NCBI GenBank assembly: GCA_964627935.1
Contig: CAZVLB010000006.1
Location: 62,001-126,000, forward strand
Source of the DNA: JAABVY01 sp964627935
GTDB taxonomy: Bacteria > Zixibacteria > MSB-5A5 > JAABVY01
Reading direction: 5' to 3'
Length of the DNA stretch: 64,000 nucleotides
This document shows, in pieces, positions 8,569 through 17,537 of the stretch. The position numbers were made by a program, and so were the translations under genes. The notes under the pieces were generated by a model. That model was given only the letters and a program-made list of their open reading frames with translations. It was not told where the DNA came from and made no database searches. Every line of letters begins with the position of its first letter. Position 1 is the first letter of the stretch.

Positions 8569-9510
8569 ATGCCAGAATCCCATCCGGTTAATACGGATAA
8601 AATCGCGGCCCTGTTCAAGAGCCGTTTTGGAAATAAATTTTACGAAAATCACAACCTGGCCAGGTATACCACATTTGGAATCGGCGGTCCGGCGAGATAT
8701 TTCGTCAATTGCACTGAGCGGCGGGAGCTTGTCGATGCGGCCGCAATGGCGGTTGAACAGAAACTGCGTTTCTTCGTCATAGGTGGTGGGTCAAACCTGT
8801 TGATTTCCGATGACGGCTATTCCGGGCTCATAATTCATGTCGCCAGCGAGGATTTGCGGATCGAAGATGAATATATCATGGTTGATGCCGGTTACGACTG
8901 GGAAAGCCTGGTTGATCGCGCCTGCCGCAACGGCTGGGGCGGCCTGGAGTCGATGGCCGGAATCAAGGGTTCGGTCGGCGGTGCGGTCTACGGCAATGCC
9001 GGGGCATTCGGCACATCGATAGCAGATATCCTGATCGAGGCCGAGATTTTCAAACCGGGCCATGAACCGCGCTGGGAAAGCAATAATTATTTTGCCTTTT
9101 CATACAGAAACAGTATATTGAAGCAATCGCGGGAGATAGTTCTTCGGGTGAAGCTAAAATACTCCAAAGATGATCCTGAAAAACTTCTCAAAAAACAGGA
9201 CGAGATCCTGGAATTGCGCAGCCAGCGCCATCCGGAAAAGAATTGCTCGGCCGGTTGCTTTTTCAAGAATATAGAAAAAGCCGATGAGCCATTCGGCAAA
9301 CTTGCCGCCGGATTTCTCCTGGAGAAAGTGGGCGCAAAAAAGATGAAGATAGGAGGAGCTCAGGTCTTCGAAAAGCATGCCAATATTCTCATGAATTCCG
9401 GCAAAGCCACAGCAAAAGAGGTCCTGGAGCTGGCAGAAATACTTAAGAAGAGAGTTAAAGATGAGTACGGATATAAACTGCAGGAAGAAATTACCTATCT
9501 GGGCGATTAA
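8569..9510 (+). CDS. murB: UDP-N-acetylmuramate dehydrogenase
   Basis: 313 residues. MurB is the FAD enzyme that reduces UDP-GlcNAc-enolpyruvate to UDP-MurNAc with NADPH in peptidoglycan synthesis. The FAD-binding motifs are clear: YTTFGIGGPARYF, VIGGGSNLLISDDGY and GSVGGAVYGNAGAFG. The catalytic region is present in CSAGCFFKN, and the C-terminal part keeps IGGAQVFEKHANILMNSGKA. The 73 bases before it are AT-rich and may hold a promoter, but no good -35/-10 pair stands out; the ribosome site is weak. Confidence 0.95.
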   Translation: MPESHPVNTDKIAALFKSRFGNKFYENHNLARYTTFGIGGPARYFVNCTERRELVDAAAMAVEQKLRFFVIGGGSNLLISDDGYSGLIIHVASEDLRIEDEYIMVDAGYDWESLVDRACRNGWGGLESMAGIKGSVGGAVYGNAGAFGTSIADILIEAEIFKPGHEPRWESNNYFAFSYRNSILKQSREIVLRVKLKYSKDDPEKLLKKQDEILELRSQRHPEKNCSAGCFFKNIEKADEPFGKLAAGFLLEKVGAKKMKIGGAQVFEKHANILMNSGKATAKEVLELAEILKKRVKDEYGYKLQEEITYLGD

Positions 9511-9573
9511 TTAAGGAGCTGTCTATCGAAAGTCATTACAGATTGAAGAAACTCAAACTCATAAGGTTTGCTA

Positions 9574-12500
9574 GTGGAAGTAAGGACAAGAGCCCATTTT
9601 TTTTGTATCATCAGCCTGCTGTTTATCCTGCTCGGCATGAATGCCAGCGTGCACGCGCAGGAAAGTGACTCAACTGAGGCGGAAGAGCATTTCAGCCGTA
9701 TTGTTCTGAAGCTCAAATCACATACCCCCTATATCGTACCATTCCCTGTTGCCAAGGAAAAAGAGGAAGGTCTGTCGCTCGCCGGTCCCATGACGGGCTG
9801 GTTCAATATGCGCCGGATCAGGACCACAGGTATGGCCGACTGGGATCCGCAAACAGGCTATCTTGTCTACAGGCGAGTCATTGACAATAAGGAAGTCGAA
9901 ACACCCCGTTTCGCCGATTATATGACTAATGCCAGGGTTTATGGTGATCAGGAGGTCACCAATTACTGGCAGAAGATGGTCTATAATCAATCGCGCAAGT
10001 CCGAAAGTGAAAAGGCCAGCGGTCTTTTCAATGTGCAAATTGATCTCGGTGATGAGGTCGGCGGCGCAATCGGGGCAATCGCAGGTGCAGGTACCGCCGG
10101 ACTCAATGTTAGCGGGTATCAGAAGATTTCATTCTCGGGGCGGAGCCAGTGGACCGACAAGGAATCCGATGCTCTGAACCGTGTCAATAAATTCCCCTCC
10201 CTCGACATGAAACAGATTTCGCGCTATAATATTAAGGGAACCATCGGTACCAAGATCAGCGTCGAGGTCGACCAGAACTCGGAAAGAAAAACCGACCTGG
10301 CAAATACAATCAAGATTCGCTATAAAGGCGAAGAGGATGAAATCATCCAGTCGATCGAGGCCGGTAATACAAATCTCTCACTGCCCAATACTCAATTCGT
10401 GGGATATTCGCAGCGTGTGCAGGGGCTGTTCGGAATCAAATCCACAGCCAAGATCGGACCATTGGACCTGACCGCGATCATTTCGCAGGAGAAGGGCTCA
10501 ACCGAAAGCTCGACATTCCAGGCCGGAGCCTCCAAGTCAACCAATTACAAGCGCGACTACGACTATCTCGATCGCACATTTTTCTGGCTGGTTTTCCCCG
10601 AAGCCAATGTCGCGGAAATTGTCGAATCCGAAATTTATGTTTTCCAGCAGCAACAGGATTTTGGATCTGGTGCAGATGAGCAATGGCAGTTCGCCAAGGT
10701 GGCGGTGAACACCGAAAACTTCGGAGCATTCCCGCAGGAAGACCGCGTCACCACTGTGCGAAGATTGGAATATGATGATTACTATGTATATAACCGCTCC
10801 AGATACCTGGAGATGTTTACCTATGACCGCACGCGCCTGATCGCCGGATGGTTCCGTGTAGAGACCACAGCGGGCGACACAATCGAGATCGGCAATAAAC
10901 CCTCCGATGTGGTCAATGACACGCTTTTGCTGAAACTTATAGCACTTGATCAGAATGATACCGGCCCGGCCCTGACTGGCACCTGGTACAATGAATGGCG
11001 CAATGTCTATAGCCTGGGTGCGCGAGATATTGAACCGGAAGGCCTGGAGGTAAAGATATATAAGGGCATTCCCGGTACGGAGGAGAATCCCGATCAGAAC
11101 CTTTCCTATGAACCAACAAGTGGTACTCCCTATATTCAGATCATGGGACTGGATCGCCGCGATGTTACCGGTGCGGATAATCCCGACAATATGATTGACG
11201 CCAACGATCCCAATATTTTATTGCGTGATCGCGGTTACCTCGTATTCCCCGATCCACAGCCATTCGACCCATCGCAGAGTTATGCTCCCGATGGCGCCGA
11301 ATTGCCGGAGACAGTGCCGGGGATATATACAACACGACGCAGCACAATTACGGGTGATCCATCAAAATACACAAAGTACTATATAGAATTTAAAACCTCG
11401 CAACGTCAGACAGAATACTATCTCGGCCGCGTGAATATTATCGAAAACTCCGAGCGTGTTATCCTGAATGGCGAGGAACTCAAACGCGATCGTGACTACC
11501 GGATATTCTATGAGATCGGCCGAATAACATTCCTGACCGATCGTGTCTCCGATCCCAATGCCGATTTAAATATCGACTTCGAATATGAGCCGTTCATTAC
11601 CTCGGAGAAAAAGAATCTGTTCGGCCTGCGGGGTGAATACGAGTTCAATCCGAATTTCAAAATCGGCGCTACGGTTTTATATAAAAGCGAGAAATCAACC
11701 GACCGCAAACCGCGTGTCGGCCAGGAGACATCAAAGTCACTGGTCTGGGACACGGACTTCTCATATCAAACCGAATTGGGCTTTTTGACCAAATTAACCG
11801 ATGCTCTGCCCCTGGTCGAGGCCAGTGCGCCCTCACGATTCAACGTTTCGGGTGAGGTCGCGCAGTCCCGTCCTAACCCCAACACAGCCGGTGAAGCTTA
11901 TGTCGATGATTTCGAGAGCGCCAAGGAAACCGTATCTCTGGGTGTTATCCGTTATCAGTGGACCAAGCCCTCAGTGCCGTCAGGGGTTGCCGGCGAACGC
12001 GGCAATATTATCTGGTACAATCCTTATGATCCTTATGCTGTTACAGACATATACAACCGTGATACGCGCGGCAATGACCGTAAAACAACACTCTCGCTAG
12101 AATTTGATCCGCTCGAGTTCCGTGAGGTCGTCGGAGAAGATCCCTGTAATCCCGACCTGGTCGAGTATCCGCCCGAGGATAGCTGGGCCGGTATTATGCG
12201 CTCATTCTCGAGCGCCAGCCAGGACCAGACCCGGGCCCAGATCCTCGAGATCAGGATGAAGGTCAATCGCGGCCGGGGAATCGACCGTGGCAAGCTGATG
12301 ATCGACCTCGGTGATATCAGCGAGGATATCGACGGCGATGGTTTCCTGGATACCGAGGATACCAACAGCAATGGCATTCTCGAGCCCTGGGAGGACACCG
12401 GTCTGGACAACCTGCTCAGCCCGGATGAGCCATGTTATGACTCAATAAATGAGCCCGATCCCAATGGTGACGATTATAAATATGAAGATAAATATGACTA

Positions 12501-15500
12501 TTCCAAGATCAACGGCACCGAGGGCAACCGTTTCGATGTCGGCGGTGAACGTCCCGATACCGAGGATATCGACCGCAAGGGTTCTTTGAATGTTACCAAC
12601 AGCTATTTCTCTTTCGAATTTGACTTTGCCGATAATGAATGGCTGGTCGATGGTTCCGATATCAACGGCTGGAAAACATATCGTATACCATTAGCAGATT
12701 CGACCAACTACGATCTGGTCGGCAATCCCGACTGGGGTAAAATTTCCTACGGGAGAATCTGGCTGACCGACTTTGATTCAAGCGCTTTGATCGAAATCGC
12801 GGATATCAACCTGGTTTCGACACGCTGGGAAGAGGACACCATTCGCCCGGTCAATATCGCCCGTGATACTCTTGACCTGGTAACGGCCTATAATGTTTCT
12901 GTTATCAACACAGAGGAGAATCTGGATTATACTCCTCCTCCGGGCGTTACAGGCTACTATGATCGCAGCACCGATACGTATGAAAAAGAGCAGTCACTCC
13001 TGATTCATTTCGAGAACCTGCAGTTCCATGATGTGCAGACGCAGGTCGAGGACGATTCCGGCAACATAATTGTCGATTCATTCGAAGTTGTCAGGGTGTC
13101 GGATACGGTCTTCGCCGAACGTGAGCTGTTCCGTGCGGAGGACTATGCCGGTTATCAGAAAATCGAGATGTTCGTTCATGGCCCGGAGGATCTTCCGGCC
13201 GGAAAATCGAATATACATTTCATATTTCGTTTGGGCACCAACAGCGAAAACTTTTACCAGTTCCAGACCAATATCCGGCCCGGCTGGCATGACTCCAATC
13301 ATGTACTCATAGACTTCAATCAGATTACGCCTCTCAAAGATGAGTTGCTTAGATTGAAGGCGGAGGATCCAACGATAAGACAGCTCAAACAGGGCCGTTA
13401 CGCGGTGCAGGGCTCTCCCTCGCTGACCTCGATTATCTATTTTGCGGCCGGTGTCACCAACGATGACACCCTGAACTACGAACCGATATCCGGCGACCTG
13501 TGGCTGGATGAGCTGCGTGTTACCGATGTCAGGGATGATAACGGTATAGCAATGCGTTTATCGGTAGCAGGCGGATTTTCAGATTTCATTAACTATTCTG
13601 TCAGCTATAAAAACCAGGATGAATATTTCCGAAACCTGACCGCCTCCAACAGCAGTAACCTCGGTTCCGGTAAACGGGAGACGAGTTACAGTTATACTAC
13701 CAAAGTGAGCGTGGACAAGCTCCTGCCGCCCAGCTGGGGGGCATCATTGCCGATCACGTATAACTGGAGCAGGCGTGAATCGACACCGCGTCTGAAACCG
13801 GGTTCGGATATTATTATCCCCGATGATCAGCTCGAGGAAGAAACCACCCGGTCCACGAGCACGCGCTTCTCGATCTCGCAATCATTCAGGAAGCAGGGCG
13901 GTAATTTGCTCTTCGGGCTATTGTTGAACAGGCTCAAGACCTCATTTTCATTCAGCGAAACGCAGAGTAAATCCCCGACCGTTCCGAGCTCACAGTCCGA
14001 GTCATATACCGCGCAGGCGACATACGATCTTTCGCCGCGCAATATTGTGACTATTCCGATTTTGTTCTGGCTCAAGCCTATCCCCTTGTTGCCCAAATCA
14101 ATCGGCGAGACGCAGTTTGGCATTCATCCCTCGAAATTCAATCTGCAGGGAACGGTAAAAAAGAGCTATTCCACCAGCCTCAACAACCAGAATTATCGCT
14201 CGGCCTCATATAACCGCACCTTTACCGGTGGATTAAACCTGTCATGGCCGATTTTCAGTTCAATGAATGCGGATTATTCGCTGCAAACCAATCGTGATAT
14301 CAGGGAAAGCGACAATGTTAAATTCTCCTTCAATCCCAGCGAAGTCGTGCTCGGAATAGAACTTGAGAATACGCAGACATTTAACCTGAACTATTCGCCC
14401 AAGCTGTTTCGCTGGCTGACACATTCAATGACCTATCGTGCCAGCTACCGCGAAAATGCGGACCCGGCCCGTAACCAGTTCGGAACACGCAATGTGAATA
14501 ACGGCAATACGATAACTTTGAAAGGCTCATTCTCGCCCAAGACCTTCTTTGGCACCGGCGCAAGCAAGCCCAAGCCGAGGGTCGAAAGCGATTCAACATC
14601 GGGTGGAGGTTTCTCACTACATAAACCGTTCCTGTCTTTTATCAGGTTTTTCACGAATCGGCTGGGTGATATTTCGGGTTCATATTCTATCGATAATAAA
14701 TACACATTCTGGGGCCTGGAGGAGCGGCCAACATGGAGATATATACTTGGTTTTGAAAATGAACCGGGCGTGGCAATTAACGAAGATGCTATTTCGGGTT
14801 CGGCGCGCGATGTCAATACACAGTCAAAAAGCTATTCGGCATCGACCAATGTCAGTTTCATACTGGGTTCAAAAATCAACACAAAATACAGCCGAAATGA
14901 AAAGACATCCAATGTCAGGAATAATAAATCAGTCGGAACTTCATTCCCCGATCTTTCATTAACTCTAAGCAATTTGGAAAGATACGGCTTTATCAGATTC
15001 TTTTTCAATACGCTTTCAATCGATACGCGCTATTCAGTTAAAGAGGATGAAACCTTTAGTGCAGCCAGCGGTGAACGCCTTGCGGACCGGAACACGAATA
15101 CCAGCTATTCCCCGCTGCTCAAACTCAATTTCACATGGTTCCGTAAACTGAATTGCAACTTCCAGTATGATATAAGCGAGTCGCTGAAAGAGCAGTTCGT
15201 CCCGGATGTCGACACCATCGGCGAACAGATAATTACACGCTCGGTTGTCAACAACGGTATCCGTTCCTCGTCAAATTCCTGGCAATTTACAGTACGGGCA
15301 ACATTGTCATCGGCGGGCGGTACCAATATCCCGCTCCTGGGCAGGCTGAAATCAACCTTGACATTCAATCTCAGCATTTCGCAGAAGCACAGCAAGACCG
15401 AGAACAACCAGTATACCGGCTCGGGCTGGACGACCACATCGGAAAAGACAGACTTTACGATCATGCCGCGTATATCATACAGTTTCTCATCCAATATTAA

Positions 15501-15600
15501 CGGCGGTTTGAATGCGCGCTGGCAGGATTCCACCGATGAGTTCCGCTTCCAGAAATCGCATGTGCGCGAGCTGGGAATCTGGGTTGAGATCAATTTCTGA
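9574..15600 (+). CDS. sprA: SprA/Sov-type giant outer-membrane protein (type 9 secretion translocon family)
   Basis: 2008 residues from GTG 9574. This start is preferred over TTG 9568 because a weak AAGG lies seven bases upstream and an in-frame stop lies at 9544. A signal peptide (CIISLLFILLGMNASVHA) precedes QES. SprA in Bacteroidetes forms the very large beta-barrel through which type 9 secretion cargo crosses the outer membrane. Supporting sequence includes the family signature around residue 775 (GEAYVDDFESAKETVSLGVI), RGEYEFNPNFKIGATVLYKS before it, a calcium-site-like run with DGDGFLDTEDTNSNG near residue 920, and hundreds of residues of alternating strands ending WVEINF. It is somewhat shorter than the roughly 2400 residues usual in Bacteroidetes. 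No other type 9 gene is in the window. Confidence 0.88.
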   Translation: MEVRTRAHFFCIISLLFILLGMNASVHAQESDSTEAEEHFSRIVLKLKSHTPYIVPFPVAKEKEEGLSLAGPMTGWFNMRRIRTTGMADWDPQTGYLVYRRVIDNKEVETPRFADYMTNARVYGDQEVTNYWQKMVYNQSRKSESEKASGLFNVQIDLGDEVGGAIGAIAGAGTAGLNVSGYQKISFSGRSQWTDKESDALNRVNKFPSLDMKQISRYNIKGTIGTKISVEVDQNSERKTDLANTIKIRYKGEEDEIIQSIEAGNTNLSLPNTQFVGYSQRVQGLFGIKSTAKIGPLDLTAIISQEKGSTESSTFQAGASKSTNYKRDYDYLDRTFFWLVFPEANVAEIVESEIYVFQQQQDFGSGADEQWQFAKVAVNTENFGAFPQEDRVTTVRRLEYDDYYVYNRSRYLEMFTYDRTRLIAGWFRVETTAGDTIEIGNKPSDVVNDTLLLKLIALDQNDTGPALTGTWYNEWRNVYSLGARDIEPEGLEVKIYKGIPGTEENPDQNLSYEPTSGTPYIQIMGLDRRDVTGADNPDNMIDANDPNILLRDRGYLVFPDPQPFDPSQSYAPDGAELPETVPGIYTTRRSTITGDPSKYTKYYIEFKTSQRQTEYYLGRVNIIENSERVILNGEELKRDRDYRIFYEIGRITFLTDRVSDPNADLNIDFEYEPFITSEKKNLFGLRGEYEFNPNFKIGATVLYKSEKSTDRKPRVGQETSKSLVWDTDFSYQTELGFLTKLTDALPLVEASAPSRFNVSGEVAQSRPNPNTAGEAYVDDFESAKETVSLGVIRYQWTKPSVPSGVAGERGNIIWYNPYDPYAVTDIYNRDTRGNDRKTTLSLEFDPLEFREVVGEDPCNPDLVEYPPEDSWAGIMRSFSSASQDQTRAQILEIRMKVNRGRGIDRGKLMIDLGDISEDIDGDGFLDTEDTNSNGILEPWEDTGLDNLLSPDEPCYDSINEPDPNGDDYKYEDKYDYSKINGTEGNRFDVGGERPDTEDIDRKGSLNVTNSYFSFEFDFADNEWLVDGSDINGWKTYRIPLADSTNYDLVGNPDWGKISYGRIWLTDFDSSALIEIADINLVSTRWEEDTIRPVNIARDTLDLVTAYNVSVINTEENLDYTPPPGVTGYYDRSTDTYEKEQSLLIHFENLQFHDVQTQVEDDSGNIIVDSFEVVRVSDTVFAERELFRAEDYAGYQKIEMFVHGPEDLPAGKSNIHFIFRLGTNSENFYQFQTNIRPGWHDSNHVLIDFNQITPLKDELLRLKAEDPTIRQLKQGRYAVQGSPSLTSIIYFAAGVTNDDTLNYEPISGDLWLDELRVTDVRDDNGIAMRLSVAGGFSDFINYSVSYKNQDEYFRNLTASNSSNLGSGKRETSYSYTTKVSVDKLLPPSWGASLPITYNWSRRESTPRLKPGSDIIIPDDQLEEETTRSTSTRFSISQSFRKQGGNLLFGLLLNRLKTSFSFSETQSKSPTVPSSQSESYTAQATYDLSPRNIVTIPILFWLKPIPLLPKSIGETQFGIHPSKFNLQGTVKKSYSTSLNNQNYRSASYNRTFTGGLNLSWPIFSSMNADYSLQTNRDIRESDNVKFSFNPSEVVLGIELENTQTFNLNYSPKLFRWLTHSMTYRASYRENADPARNQFGTRNVNNGNTITLKGSFSPKTFFGTGASKPKPRVESDSTSGGGFSLHKPFLSFIRFFTNRLGDISGSYSIDNKYTFWGLEERPTWRYILGFENEPGVAINEDAISGSARDVNTQSKSYSASTNVSFILGSKINTKYSRNEKTSNVRNNKSVGTSFPDLSLTLSNLERYGFIRFFFNTLSIDTRYSVKEDETFSAASGERLADRNTNTSYSPLLKLNFTWFRKLNCNFQYDISESLKEQFVPDVDTIGEQIITRSVVNNGIRSSSNSWQFTVRATLSSAGGTNIPLLGRLKSTLTFNLSISQKHSKTENNQYTGSGWTTTSEKTDFTIMPRISYSFSSNINGGLNARWQDSTDEFRFQKSHVRELGIWVEINF

Positions 15601-15667
15601 TCGGTTCCTGCCCCGGGCATAAATTTTTTGGTTGCTCTGCCATATCTGTGGTCTTATCTTTTCGCCG

Positions 15668-16075
15668 ATGGATACTGAAAGAAAACATATCTTTACACGC
15701 GGTGATATCTGGACGATATTGTTTTTGCTGGCCTGCCTGCTTCTGGGCGGATCATTGATAATCTATCAGAAACAGAGCAAAAAGCTTCCTCCGCAATTGC
15801 TTATCGAAACGGCAAAGAAACAATCACAGGCCCAATCCGGTAACCTGTATGCGGACCTGGAGTCCTTTTCAAACCGTAACCTGAGCGTGAATATTAACAC
15901 CGCACCGGCCGACTCACTTGAGCTTCTGCCGGAAATCGGGCCGGTATATGCCCAGAGGATAGTTGAATATCGCCAGGTCAATGGTGGTTTCAATTCTATT
16001 GATGACCTGGCCGAAATCGATGGCATCGGTCCCAAAACAATCGCAAAAATCGCAAAACACGTAACCGTGGAGTGA
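15668..16075 (+). CDS. ComEA-like helix-hairpin-helix protein with membrane anchor
   Basis: 135 residues from ATG 15668. A frame from TTG 15632 is possible but adds only a short unlikely extension; neither has a Shine-Dalgarno. One membrane segment (IWTILFLLACLLLGGSLIIY) is followed by a short linker and then a tandem helix-hairpin-helix DNA-binding domain: VNINTAPADSLELLPEIGPV and FNSIDDLAEIDGIGPKT. This is the architecture of ComEA, the envelope DNA receptor used in natural transformation, although many bacteria carry such proteins without proven competence. The stop overlaps the start of the next gene (GTGA), so they are translationally coupled. Confidence 0.85.
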   Translation: MDTERKHIFTRGDIWTILFLLACLLLGGSLIIYQKQSKKLPPQLLIETAKKQSQAQSGNLYADLESFSNRNLSVNINTAPADSLELLPEIGPVYAQRIVEYRQVNGGFNSIDDLAEIDGIGPKTIAKIAKHVTVE

Positions 16076-17004
16076 TCCTGCTTAAACCTATTCAAGACTT
16101 TCTGATTTTGGAACTTGGCCCTGAGGGACTGAAGTACCTCTACTACGGCTTTGACCACATAAATGCGGAAATTCTGGATCAGGGCAGGCTAAAATCCGAA
16201 AACTGCGGATGGCCCGGGTTTTTGGGCTCTCTAAAATACAACCTGAACAGGCTCCGGAGCGATATATTGCCTCCCCAGAAAATCCTGGAAGCATTTATTG
16301 TTGTGCCGGAGGAAATGACAATTCCATTCAGGATCATAATGCCATATAACATCCTGAGCAATAATCCTGACATGCATCTGTGGGAATTGAATCAGATCAT
16401 GACCGAAGACACCAATGGATATAGCGCGCTATTCAAGCAATATGATCAGGAATCGAGAGACAATGTAAGCGTCAATGGCCTGGCGGTAAGAAATTCCATT
16501 CTGGATAAAATCAATAGCATCCTGAAAGAGAACTCTATTCATTTATCGGGGATGTATCTTCCCCATGAGCTCTGGCAGGAGCTGGATAGCTTATTGCCTG
16601 AAAAATACAACAGATCGGCAATTCTCTATAAATCGGATTCATCATGTATGATCTATCATGCCGGCAATGGTGCAGTTGCGGATCTGCAACGCTATCCCCT
16701 GCCACAGGACCTGGCCGGAGAAAACGGTAATTTCAGGAAATCATTGCATTTGATATCGGAAAACATATCATATATCTCTCAATCCGGTAATCCGGGCAGC
16801 AAAGTTCAGACAGCAGTTTTCGAAGGCAATTTTGGATATGATGAGATTGATATCATTCAGGAATTGCTGGGTGATCGTCCGGAAATAATCCGTCCCGATG
16901 ATCTGGGTGAAGAGCTCAATCCCAGAGATCGCTGGGAATACCTGCCTGCCCTTGTGGCTGGCAAAAAAAGCGCTGAACTTTATATGCAAAAACTGAATAT
17001 ATAG
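16072..17004 (+). CDS. Probable PilM-like actin-fold protein
   Basis: 310 residues from a GTG that overlaps the comEA-like stop. I do not find a sharp family motif. The layout resembles PilM/ASKHA proteins: an N-terminal strand pair (DFLILELGPEGLKYLYYGF), a segment like the PilM EIPYNIL region (FRIIMPYNILSNN), a central ILYKSDSSCMIYHAG strand pair, and a C-terminal ALVAGKK helix. PilM is the cytoplasmic assembly protein of type IV pili. Coupling to a ComEA-like gene makes a DNA-uptake or pilus role attractive, but no other pilus gene is here and the glycine-rich nucleotide-binding loops are weak. Function is unproven. Confidence 0.5.
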   Translation: MILLKPIQDFLILELGPEGLKYLYYGFDHINAEILDQGRLKSENCGWPGFLGSLKYNLNRLRSDILPPQKILEAFIVVPEEMTIPFRIIMPYNILSNNPDMHLWELNQIMTEDTNGYSALFKQYDQESRDNVSVNGLAVRNSILDKINSILKENSIHLSGMYLPHELWQELDSLLPEKYNRSAILYKSDSSCMIYHAGNGAVADLQRYPLPQDLAGENGNFRKSLHLISENISYISQSGNPGSKVQTAVFEGNFGYDEIDIIQELLGDRPEIIRPDDLGEELNPRDRWEYLPALVAGKKSAELYMQKLNI

Positions 17005-17019
17005 AAAGAGTATTGTTTA

Positions 17020-17520
17020 ATGGGCGGAAAATTCAGAAGAGCGGTTTATCCCGGAAGCTTTGATCCGGTAACCAATGGCCATATCGATATCGCACTCCGG
17101 GCCTGTAATATTTTCGATGAGGTGATTGTAGCGGTTTCGCATAACCCCAACAAGACTTACCTCTTCAGCGATGAGGAACGGATGGAGATGACCCGGGATG
17201 CATTCAACGGGCATGAGATGATAAAAGTTATCACTTTCTCCGGACTGGTTGCCGATCTGGCCGTGCAGCAGGAGGCAGCGGCTATTGTGCGTGGCCTGCG
17301 CGCTCTGTCGGATTTCGAATTCGAGTTTCAGATGGCACTGATGAACCGCAAGATGATCCGTGAGGTTGAAACCGTATTCTTCATGACATCATTGCGGTGG
17401 GTCTATCTTTCCAGCAGTATTATCAAAGATGCAGCTGAACATGGCGGGAAGTACAAGGACCTCGTGCCGCCACTGGCCCATAAAATGCTCATCGACAAAT
17501 TCGGCAAAGGTTCACAATAA
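17020..17520 (+). CDS. coaD: Phosphopantetheine adenylyltransferase
   Basis: 166 residues, normal for CoaD, which transfers AMP to 4'-phosphopantetheine in coenzyme A synthesis. The nucleotidyltransferase signature AVYPGSFDPVTNGHIDI is at the N-terminus, followed by SHNPNKTYLFSDEER, the conserved IVRGLRALSDFEFEFQMALM, and the C-terminal YLSSSIIKD. It begins 15 bases after the previous gene and 17 bases before lysS, in one plus-strand run. Confidence 0.96.
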   Translation: MGGKFRRAVYPGSFDPVTNGHIDIALRACNIFDEVIVAVSHNPNKTYLFSDEERMEMTRDAFNGHEMIKVITFSGLVADLAVQQEAAAIVRGLRALSDFEFEFQMALMNRKMIREVETVFFMTSLRWVYLSSSIIKDAAEHGGKYKDLVPPLAHKMLIDKFGKGSQ

Positions 17521-17537
17521 GTTAGCGGAGTTTATAC

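Noticed and set aside
9511..9573. AAGGAG at 9513-9518 as a ribosome site for sprA or a leader peptide
   Set aside because: No start codon lies at a workable distance, and a stop at 9544 closes the sprA frame; it appears to be an orphan match.
15601..15667. CCCGGG palindrome followed by T-run as a sprA terminator
   Set aside because: The stem is only four or five base pairs with no room for a loop.
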